Origin: Desulfobacterales bacterium
GTDB lineage: Bacteria; Desulfobacterota; DSM-4660; Desulfatiglandales; B25-G16
Assembly: GCA_030672485.1 (NCBI GenBank)
Contig: DAOVGH010000001.1
Coordinates: 1 to 6,390, forward strand
Length of the DNA stretch: 6,390 nt
Reading direction: 5' to 3'
Numbering within the stretch: the stretch's first letter is position 1; each line of letters opens with the position of its first letter. Made by a program: the position numbers and the translations under genes. Shown here piece after piece: positions 1 through 5,267 of the stretch. Under the pieces are notes generated by a model that saw only the letters and a program-made list of their open reading frames with translations, was not told the DNA's origin and did no database searches.

Positions 1-31
1 TCTAATCACCAAAACGTGTTCTTGTTTTCAG

Positions 32-55
32 ATGCCTTGATTCGAAAATCGGCAT
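32..55. repeat. Hairpin with 9 paired bases and a CGAA loop
   Basis: ATGCC (32-36) pairs with GGCAT (51-55) and GATT (39-42) with AATC (47-50), leaving a two-base TT bulge (37-38) and the tetraloop CGAA (43-46). No U-tract follows on either strand, so it is not a standard intrinsic terminator, although it lies about 150 bases past the pilD stop. It may belong to a gene or RNA outside the window. Confidence 0.5.
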
Positions 56-133
56 AAGTTCTGTATCATATTGTTTGTAAGCATTCAGCTTTCAGTAAAA
101 ACAAAGGGTCTTGGGCTTAGTGGTTTACTTATA

Positions 134-209
134 ACTTTAGGCACTTTAGTTCACTTTAGGCACTTTAGCTCACTTTAGGCACTCTAGCTCACTTCACGCA
201 TTTAATTCA
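134..209. repeat. 19-bp tandem repeat array downstream of pilD
   Basis: Three tandem 19-mers occupy 134-152, 153-171 and 172-190. The first reads ACTTTAGGCACTTTAGTTC and neighbouring copies differ by a single base. A degenerate fourth copy (191-209) runs into the pilD stop and last codons. Each unit is itself two near-copies of ACTTTAG(G/T/C), so TAAAGTG on the minus strand recurs every 9 or 10 bp, close to one DNA helical turn. It contains no obvious hairpin. Function is unknown; options include a protein-binding array, a dispersed intergenic repeat family, or slippage-prone filler. Confidence 0.9.
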
Positions 210-969
210 TGGAAACTACCATTTTATACCAGTTTACTATTTCTGGGCCAAAGAATATATAGATTAAGGCGCCGAGAGAGAGGAAGGGTCCAAAGGGTAT
301 CTTAGCCCTGAGCCCCCTCTTGTCTACCAATACACTGCCGCCACCAATCACGACACCAATCAAGCTACTTGAAAGGAGTATGAAGGGTATTGCCTTCCAT
401 CCGAGCCATGCACCCACCATTGCAAGGAGTTTAATATCACCACCTCCCATCCCCTCACGGCCGGTTAGCCATTTATATCCTAGAGCCACGAGGAATAGAA
501 AACCACCTCCAATCAGGATTCCAAAAAGGGATTCAAGCCAAGAAATTGTTGGTATAAAGAAAGAGGCACCTAACCCACAGAAGATCCCGGGAATGGATAT
601 GATATCCGGTATTATTTGATGATCAAGGTCTATAAATGTTATAGTAATTAAGGCGGCAGCCAATAACAAAAAGAGCAGAAACTGTAGTGTGAGGCCATAC
701 TTCATGAAGAGGGCCAAGGAGATTAGGCCAGATAAGCCCTCCACTATTGGGTAGCGCGAAGGGATATGCGCTTTGCAGTGCCTGCATTTTCCTCTCAGAA
801 GGAGATAGCTTAGGATGGGGATGTTGTCATAGAATCTTATTGCTTCGCCGCAATGGGGGCAATGAGAGGGGGGAGATAAAAGCGATTCCCTTTTTGGTAA
901 TCTATGAATACAGACATTCAAAAAGCTTCCCAATATGGCGCCGAGGAAAAAGACAAATATGAAAATCAT
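202..969 (-). CDS. pilD: Type IV prepilin peptidase / N-methyltransferase (A24 family)
   Basis: This is an inner-membrane aspartyl protease that cleaves the leader of type IV prepilins and type II secretion pseudopilins, then N-methylates the new N-terminus using SAM. At 255 aa it is full length for the bifunctional form. The first membrane helix contains GSFLNVCIHRLP (residues 14-25), the hallmark N-terminus, which supports the ATG at 969 although the SD there is weak. The cytoplasmic zinc loop has two CxxC pairs (C37/C40 and C62/C65). The catalytic aspartates are D114 in FIDLDHQIIPD and D178 in GGGDIKLL. Six to seven further hydrophobic segments follow between about residue 74 and 241. The gene stands alone, divergent from the yciO-like gene, with no pilus genes in view. 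Its substrates are therefore unknown; orphan pilD genes commonly serve several pseudopilin systems. The stop codon lies in the degenerate end of a tandem repeat array. Confidence 0.96.
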   Translation of the reverse strand: MIFIFVFFLGAILGSFLNVCIHRLPKRESLLSPPSHCPHCGEAIRFYDNIPILSYLLLRGKCRHCKAHIPSRYPIVEGLSGLISLALFMKYGLTLQFLLFLLLAAALITITFIDLDHQIIPDIISIPGIFCGLGASFFIPTISWLESLFGILIGGGFLFLVALGYKWLTGREGMGGGDIKLLAMVGAWLGWKAIPFILLSSSLIGVVIGGGSVLVDKRGLRAKIPFGPFLSLGALIYIFFGPEIVNWYKMVVSMN

Positions 970-972
970 GTT

Positions 973-985
973 AGAACTCAGTTCT
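973..985. promoter_or_regulatory. 13-bp palindrome between divergent genes
   Basis: AGAACTCAGTTCT is a perfect palindrome (6-bp arms around a central C) in the 41-bp spacer between the divergent pilD and yciO-like starts. Its near edge is four bases from the pilD ATG, within the region where the SD should be. It could be an operator or a small translation-blocking hairpin; chance cannot be excluded. Confidence 0.3.
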
Positions 986-1010
986 CTTCGCTCACAATTC
1001 GAGTAATGCT

Positions 1011-1598
1011 ATGCTGTTATCTATCAATGCAGATAATCCCCAGCAAAGGCTCATAAACAAGGTTGTTCAGGTATTGGATCACGGAGGCCTGATAATCTAC
1101 CCAACGGACACCTTTTACGGTATGGGTTGTGATCTCTTTAACAAGAAATCCATCCAACGCATATACCAGCTTAAAAGAAGGCCCCTGAAAAAACCATTTT
1201 CCTTTGTGTGCGCCAGTCTAAAGGACATAAGCTGCTATGCCCGGGTTTCAAACCATGCCTACAGGGTTATGAAAAGGGCACTGCCTGGACCGTATACCTT
1301 TGTCTTAGAGGGGACCAGGCTGGTGCCCAAGCTCATGCTCACAAGAAGAAAAACTGTGGGTATAAGGGTACCGAACAATAGAATCTGTTTAGGCATAGTG
1401 AAAGGTCTGGGCCGCCCCATTGTTAGCACCAGTGTCCAACTTGATGATCCGTCAGTAATCCATGATACCTATTCTTCTTTGGTTGAGATGGTGATTGACG
1501 GAGGAGTTATCTCGTACGAACCCTCTACTGTGGTCTCCTTGATAAGCGATTCGCCGGAGGTGATTAGGGAAGGGAAAGGGGAAATCAATTTTCTCTAA
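1011..1598 (+). CDS. yciO: YrdC/Sua5/YciO-family protein, YciO-like (putative threonylcarbamoyl-AMP synthase)
   Basis: Family members make threonylcarbamoyl-AMP from threonine, bicarbonate and ATP for tRNA t6A37; the YciO branch is a paralogue with a less clear role. The 195-aa protein is a single YrdC domain without the Sua5 C-terminal domain. Visible motifs are YPTDT (30-34), LKRRPLKKP (54-62), PGPYTF (92-97), GIRVP (117-121), STS (139-141), PSTVV (171-175) and REG (186-188). The N-terminal DNPQQRLIN and the overall spacing match E. coli YciO as I remember it. However, K55 and R57 correspond to the ATP-site K50 and R52 of E. coli YrdC, which YciO lacks. S141 is also kept, while the usual Asn of the SxN motif is Q143. 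It is the only plus-strand gene here. The SD is weak (GAG about 7 nt before the ATG). Its TAA overlaps the sppA stop. Family membership is secure; the exact activity is not. Confidence 0.9.
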   Translation: MLLSINADNPQQRLINKVVQVLDHGGLIIYPTDTFYGMGCDLFNKKSIQRIYQLKRRPLKKPFSFVCASLKDISCYARVSNHAYRVMKRALPGPYTFVLEGTRLVPKLMLTRRKTVGIRVPNNRICLGIVKGLGRPIVSTSVQLDDPSVIHDTYSSLVEMVIDGGVISYEPSTVVSLISDSPEVIREGKGEINFL

Positions 1599-2503
1599 TT
1601 TGATATACTGAATTCTCCGTTCCACCGGTACTCGAGCAGCCCGTAATGGTGATCAATTCTGTTGATGAGAGAGTCAAGAAGATCCCTGAACAGCAGATCC
1701 CATAGGAAAGATCTCCTCTTCTTCTCAGGATAGACCAATTTTACCTCTCCCTTGATATTGGCCATCTTCTTAGCAAGATCGACGGCATCCCGGAAATTGC
1801 CGAGGCGATCCACCAGGCCAATTTTTTTCGCCTGTCTCCCTGAGAAGATCCTGCCATCAGCTATCTCAAGGACCTTTTCCCTGGGCATATTCCTGCCTTT
1901 GGACACGGCAGTTACAAATTGGTCCCGGATATCCTCTAAAAGGGTCATAACCATCTTTTTTTCCCTATCCGTCATCTTTCGATTAGGAGAGCCGATATCC
2001 TTGAACTCACCACTCTTAATCACCTGCATTTCTATTCCGACCTTGTTGAGAAGCTCTTCAATCCTGATGAACTCCATGAGCACGCCGATACTGCCGGTAA
2101 GGGTTCCGGGGTTGGCAACTATCTCATCGGCCGCTGATGCAATATAGTAAGCGCCGGAGGCAGTTAAAGATCCCAGAGAGGCGATCACCCTTTTGGCCTG
2201 TGTAGTTCGCCTTGTCTCACTATATATCTCTTGTGACGGACCGACCCCACCGCCAGGGGAATTTATTCTCAGAATTATGGCCTTAATTCGCTTATCATTC
2301 CTGAAAGTTGTCAATTGCTCTGTAATTGCATCTGCGTTCTTGATTACACCGTTTATGGGAATCACCCCTATTTTATTGCCAATTGAGAGGGAGGGTGTTA
2401 GATGGGAGAGGGAAAGGACGATAGCCATTACCGTGCCAAAGAACAGAACGGCCACACCCAGGATAAGAAGCACAAATGTGATGGGACGATCCTTTTGAAG
2501 CAT
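1595..2503 (-). CDS. sppA: Signal peptide peptidase SppA, short form (S49 serine protease)
   Basis: SppA is a membrane-anchored protease that digests leftover signal peptides and misplaced membrane segments, using a Ser-Lys dyad. The 302-aa product has one N-terminal membrane segment (about residues 9-31) and then a single S49 catalytic domain, so it is the short form rather than the tandem-repeat form of about 67 kDa found in E. coli. SPGGG (82-86) fits the oxyanion/substrate strand. S116 in TASGAYYIAS is the expected nucleophile and K168 in KSGEFKDIGSP the expected general base. Their spacing of 52 residues equals that of S147/K199 in Bacillus subtilis SppA. GSIGV (137-141) and GRIFSGRQA (217-225) are further family signatures. 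The gene starts 12 bp after rpsA with a good SD, so it is probably cotranscribed and translationally coupled. I see no terminator after it; its end overlaps the convergent yciO-like gene. Confidence 0.95.
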   Translation of the reverse strand: MLQKDRPITFVLLILGVAVLFFGTVMAIVLSLSHLTPSLSIGNKIGVIPINGVIKNADAITEQLTTFRNDKRIKAIILRINSPGGGVGPSQEIYSETRRTTQAKRVIASLGSLTASGAYYIASAADEIVANPGTLTGSIGVLMEFIRIEELLNKVGIEMQVIKSGEFKDIGSPNRKMTDREKKMVMTLLEDIRDQFVTAVSKGRNMPREKVLEIADGRIFSGRQAKKIGLVDRLGNFRDAVDLAKKMANIKGEVKLVYPEKKRRSFLWDLLFRDLLDSLINRIDHHYGLLEYRWNGEFSISN

Positions 2504-2508
2504 AAGAT

Positions 2509-2515
2509 CTTCCTT
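2509..2515 (-). promoter_or_regulatory. Ribosome binding site of sppA
   Basis: The minus strand reads AAGGAAG, five bases before the sppA ATG, and directly follows the rpsA TAG stop codon. Ribosomes ending rpsA would sit on this site, which supports coupled translation and fixes the sppA start at 2503. Confidence 0.8.
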
Positions 2516-4351
2516 CTAACTTGAATTATCTTCCTCCTCCTTGGAACTGAGGGCAGCATTGGCCTCCATCTTCTCTTTTATGAGCATCCCAAAACCGGAA
2601 GAGGCCTCTTTCGTGCTATCTTTGTAATTGGCATATGTATCTTTGGAGTCCTTTTCTTGAAGCTTTTTTATGGATAGACCGATCTTCTTCTCTTCCTTGG
2701 AAACGTTTACCACAATGGCCTCAATAACGTCATCAATCTGGAACTTACCGAGAGGGGACTTGGATTTCTCCTTGCTTATCTCCGATGCATGGATGAGACC
2801 CTCTATGCCTTCCTCTAACTCCAGAAATATACCAAAATCGGTTATATTGGTCACCTTTCCCGTAACCTTTGTACCAACCTCGTATTTTTCAGGAATCTCC
2901 TCCCATGGATCCTTGGTCAATTGCTTTATGCCTAATGTGAAACGTCCATTATCCTTATCTATGGACAGGACTGTTGCCTGGACTTCCTCACCTTTCTCAT
3001 ACAGTTCGGAGGGATGCTTGATCTTCTTTGTCCATGACATATCCGAGATGTGAACAAGGCCATCAATTTCCTCATCTATGCCGATAAATAAGCCAAAATC
3101 GGTAATATTCTTTATCCTGCCCTCAATAATGGTGCCTATAGGATATTTTTCCCCAATTACATCCCAGGGATTCGGTTTTACCTGTTTCAGGCCCAATGAG
3201 ACCCTTCTGCTTTTGGTGTCCAAGTGGAGCACTACCGCCTCAACCATATCCCCGACGCTTGCTACCTGGGAGGGATGCCTGATCTTTTTTGTCCAGGACA
3301 TCTCCGAGATATGAATCAGGCCTTCTATTCCCTCCTCTATCTCTACAAATGCACCATAATCCATGAGGCTGGCTACCCTGCCACTGGTTCTTGTGCCAAC
3401 AGGGAGCCTTTCATGGGCATCTATCCAGGGATCAGGCTTGAGTTGTTTGAGCCCCAGGGAGACCCTATCCTTTTCCCTGTCAAAACCAATGACCTTAACT
3501 GTTACCTCATCCCCTATCTGGTGCATCGTAGAAGGATGGGCAACCCTGCCCCAGGACATGTCCGTTATGTGAAGAAGACCATCTATACCACCGAGGTCTA
3601 CAAATAGGCCATAGTCAGTAATATTTTTGACTATTCCCTTTAATACCGAGCCCTCCTCTATGAGCGAGAGGGTCTTGGCCTTCTGTTTCAGCCTCTCGGC
3701 CTCAAGAATGACCCTTCGGGACACAATTATGTTATTTCGCCTCTTGTTATACTTCAGGATCTTGAGTTCCATTACCTGGCCTGCTAATGAATCAAGATTC
3801 CTGATGGGGTGAAGATCAATATGGGAGCCAGGTAGAAAGGCAGGAAGACCTATATCCACTGAAAGACCTCCTTTAACCTTGAAGATTACCTTTCCCTCGA
3901 TAGTACCGTCGTTATTGTACACGTCCCTGATACGATCCCATATCTTTATTCTTTTTGCCTTCTCCATGGAGAGGGTTATGATGCCCTCATCATCCTCTTT
4001 TCTCTCCAAGACAACGTCAATCTTATCTCCTGCCTTAGCAGCTACTTTTCCATCTGCATCCTTGAACTCCCTGACGGGGATCAGGCCTTCTGATTTGTAA
4101 CCGATGTCTACCAATACATAGTCCTCGTCTATCCTGATAATTTCTCCCTTAACCAGTTCTCCTTCCTGAATTTGCCTCAGGCTCTGTTCATACATTTCGG
4201 CTACATTGATCTCCGCTGAATCGTCCTTAATGTTACTTTCAGCCCCACGAGGATCAGAATGTTCCTCCTCTCTGGATCCCGTCTCGCGTGTTGCTGCTTC
4301 CTCCTCTAAGCGGCTATCTCCTTGTCTTGTTTCGTCGGCTTTTTCATCCAT
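2516..4351 (-). CDS. rpsA: 30S ribosomal protein S1, six S1 domains
   Basis: S1 binds the ribosome and unstructured mRNA leaders to allow initiation on structured or weak-SD messages. The 611-aa protein holds six S1 (OB-fold) domains at about 64-131, 149-212, 233-302, 318-389, 405-476 and 492-563. Domains 1-2 are the divergent, ribosome-binding type. Domains 3-6 carry the RNA-binding pattern D(Y/F)GxF followed by GLxHxSEM-like motifs (DYGLF 247-251, DYGAF 331-335, DFGLF 418-422, DFGIF 505-509). Compared with E. coli S1 (557 aa) there is an acidic, low-complexity N-terminal extension of about 50 residues. A Lys/Glu/Ser-rich tail also follows domain 6. The ATG at 4351 has a G-rich SD. The internal Met at residue 53, near the classical S1 start, has no well-placed SD, so the long form is preferred. 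The preceding AT-rich leader may allow autoregulation, as in other bacteria, but this is inference. Confidence 0.97.
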   Translation of the reverse strand: MDEKADETRQGDSRLEEEAATRETGSREEEHSDPRGAESNIKDDSAEINVAEMYEQSLRQIQEGELVKGEIIRIDEDYVLVDIGYKSEGLIPVREFKDADGKVAAKAGDKIDVVLERKEDDEGIITLSMEKAKRIKIWDRIRDVYNNDGTIEGKVIFKVKGGLSVDIGLPAFLPGSHIDLHPIRNLDSLAGQVMELKILKYNKRRNNIIVSRRVILEAERLKQKAKTLSLIEEGSVLKGIVKNITDYGLFVDLGGIDGLLHITDMSWGRVAHPSTMHQIGDEVTVKVIGFDREKDRVSLGLKQLKPDPWIDAHERLPVGTRTSGRVASLMDYGAFVEIEEGIEGLIHISEMSWTKKIRHPSQVASVGDMVEAVVLHLDTKSRRVSLGLKQVKPNPWDVIGEKYPIGTIIEGRIKNITDFGLFIGIDEEIDGLVHISDMSWTKKIKHPSELYEKGEEVQATVLSIDKDNGRFTLGIKQLTKDPWEEIPEKYEVGTKVTGKVTNITDFGIFLELEEGIEGLIHASEISKEKSKSPLGKFQIDDVIEAIVVNVSKEEKKIGLSIKKLQEKDSKDTYANYKDSTKEASSGFGMLIKEKMEANAALSSKEEEDNSS

Positions 4352-4357
4352 TGATCT

Positions 4358-4525
4358 TTAACCCCCTCGCAAAAAATTTTTTATTAACACATAGCCTTTT
4401 AGCTTACCAGGATTTTTCTTAAAATTCAACCCTTTATTTTTTTTGAAATTTGGAGACCCTCGGCAGTCCGTTATCTGTTGTATTTCTATCTCCGGAGGTT
4501 CAATGTAGAGTAGATAATTCAGCAT
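4358..4525 (-). CDS. Doubtful 55-codon ORF in the rpsA leader
   Basis: An ATG at 4525 opens a 55-codon frame (start MLNYLLYIEPPEIEI, end KNFLRGG) that ends at a TAA six bases before the rpsA ATG, in the same frame as rpsA. It fills most of the cmk-rpsA gap. Against it: there is no SD before the ATG (only an A-run), the Lys/Asn-rich composition simply reflects AT-rich DNA, and I recognise no family. In its favour: the stop and the next start are close enough for translational coupling, and the rpsA SD lies inside its last codons. It could be a leader peptide or, more likely, a chance frame. Confidence 0.18.
   Translation of the reverse strand: MLNYLLYIEPPEIEIQQITDCRGSPNFKKNKGLNFKKNPGKLKGYVLIKNFLRGG
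4362..4368 (-). promoter_or_regulatory. Ribosome binding site of rpsA
   Basis: The minus strand reads GAGGGGG, ending 10 bases before the rpsA ATG. It lies just after an A6T6 tract (4371-4382) and supports the long, acidic N-terminus of S1 over the internal Met-53 start. Confidence 0.7.
4401..4429 (-). promoter_or_regulatory. Weak sigma70-like promoter candidate for rpsA
   Basis: The minus strand has TTGAAT (4429-4424) and TAAGCT (4406-4401) separated by 17 bases, followed by about 40 bases of leader to the rpsA SD. The -35 box matches four of six consensus positions but the -10 only three. A competing pair, TTGAAC (4503-4498) and TACAAC (4482-4477) with a 15-base spacer, lies further upstream. 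Neither is convincing. The long AT-rich gap after cmk makes a separate rpsA promoter plausible. Confidence 0.2.
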
Positions 4526-4549
4526 CTTTTTTGCTATCTGACTGAATTA
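4515..4549. repeat. Inverted repeat in the cmk-rpsA gap
   Basis: TAATTCAG at 4515-4522 is matched perfectly by CTGAATTA at 4542-4549, with a 19-base loop. On the minus strand it would form an AT-rich 8-bp stem about 165 bases before rpsA and 52 bases after the cmk stop. No U-tract follows it in the minus direction, so it is not an intrinsic terminator for cmk. It could be a leader or processing element, or chance. Confidence 0.4.
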
Positions 4550-4600
4550 ACTCGTTTTTTTGATCTCTCTCAACGGGCAATCTACAGCCGCCAACGGACA

Positions 4601-5266
4601 CTAACTATATGCCTTCATGCCCCTCATTATCGTTTCGACAACCTGATCAGGGGTTAATTTCGTGGTATCGATCATCTTTGCATCCTTGGCTGGTCTCAGT
4701 GGAGAAAGGCGGCGAGTCATATCCTGATGGTCGCGCTTGATGAGATCTTCCTTTACCTTTTCCCTTGAGACAGAGTCCCCCTTTTTTTGCCTCTCCAGAA
4801 ATCTCCGATCTACCCTTACCTCCAATGATGCATCAAGATAAAATTTGTGTTGGGCCTCCGGAAAGACAACTGTTCCCATGTCTCGCCCTTCCGCCACCAG
4901 GGGACCTTGGGAACCAATTTTTCTTTGGAGCCTGGTCACTACCTTCCTGACACGGTCAATTGCCGAGACAGTGGATGCGGTTAAATCTATAGTCGGCTCC
5001 CTGATAGCTTCAGTAACATCCTCGTCACCCAGATAAATCCTGGCTGAATCACCTTCATGGATAAATTTTATATCGAGACCGTTACATATTTTGGCTATTT
5101 TCCCTTCGTCCTCCAACTCTATACCGGCCCTCCAGATAGCGAGTGCAACGGCCCGGTACATTGCCCCTGTATCGAGATAGTGATACCGCAGACTTTTAGC
5201 CAGGAGGTGGGCAACAGTGCTCTTTCCGCACCCAGTTGGTCCGTCTATGGTTACCAGGTGAGTCAA
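4601..5266 (-). CDS. cmk: Cytidylate kinase (start placed at TTG)
   Basis: Cytoplasmic CMP/dCMP kinase that makes CDP and dCDP from ATP for pyrimidine nucleotide supply. From the TTG at 5266 the protein is 221 aa, a normal length. Motifs in that numbering are the P-loop GPTGCGKST (9-17), LDTGAMYRA (31-39), EGRDMGTVVFP (126-136) and the lid/CMP-site stretch RD-x2-D-x2-RR-x-SPL ending in IDT (about 178-201). The P-loop has Cys where Ser or Ala is usual. The first in-frame ATG, at 5329, would add 21 basic residues (MQAYRKRITG...) that are merely the other-frame reading of the hisC 3' end, so I reject it. The TTG lies one base after the hisC TGA; GGAG sits 16 bases upstream, which is rather far, so coupling to hisC termination is likely. 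The gene is certain; the start is about 75 percent sure. Confidence 0.95.
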   Translation of the reverse strand: MTHLVTIDGPTGCGKSTVAHLLAKSLRYHYLDTGAMYRAVALAIWRAGIELEDEGKIAKICNGLDIKFIHEGDSARIYLGDEDVTEAIREPTIDLTASTVSAIDRVRKVVTRLQRKIGSQGPLVAEGRDMGTVVFPEAQHKFYLDASLEVRVDRRFLERQKKGDSVSREKVKEDLIKRDHQDMTRRLSPLRPAKDAKMIDTTKLTPDQVVETIMRGMKAYS

Positions 5267-5267
5267 T

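Noticed and set aside
84..97. TTCAGC-TTTCAG short direct repeat
   Set aside because: Two imperfect 6-7 base copies in AT-rich DNA are too short to separate from chance.
3078..3607. Several plus-strand open frames antisense to rpsA, with repeated patterns such as a shared SIPF/CLIFFVQDISE-like run
   Set aside because: They are antisense images of the repeated S1 domains; the similarity arises from the repeated coding strand, and no SD or family signature is present.
4490..4497. CTCCGGAG palindrome in the rpsA leader
   Set aside because: An 8-bp palindrome with no loop and no flanking symmetry is expected by chance and is not linked to any promoter box I trust.
4494..4508. GGAGG followed by ATG-TAG on the plus strand, a minimal start-stop unit
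   Set aside because: There is no plus-strand gene or promoter around it, and it lies inside the rpsA leader of the opposite strand; best seen as chance.
4555..4561. T7 tract five bases after the inverted repeat on the plus strand, resembling an intrinsic terminator
   Set aside because: No plus-strand gene lies upstream, the stem is AT-rich with a 19-base loop, and five bases separate stem and tract; on the strand that carries genes the tract precedes the hairpin.
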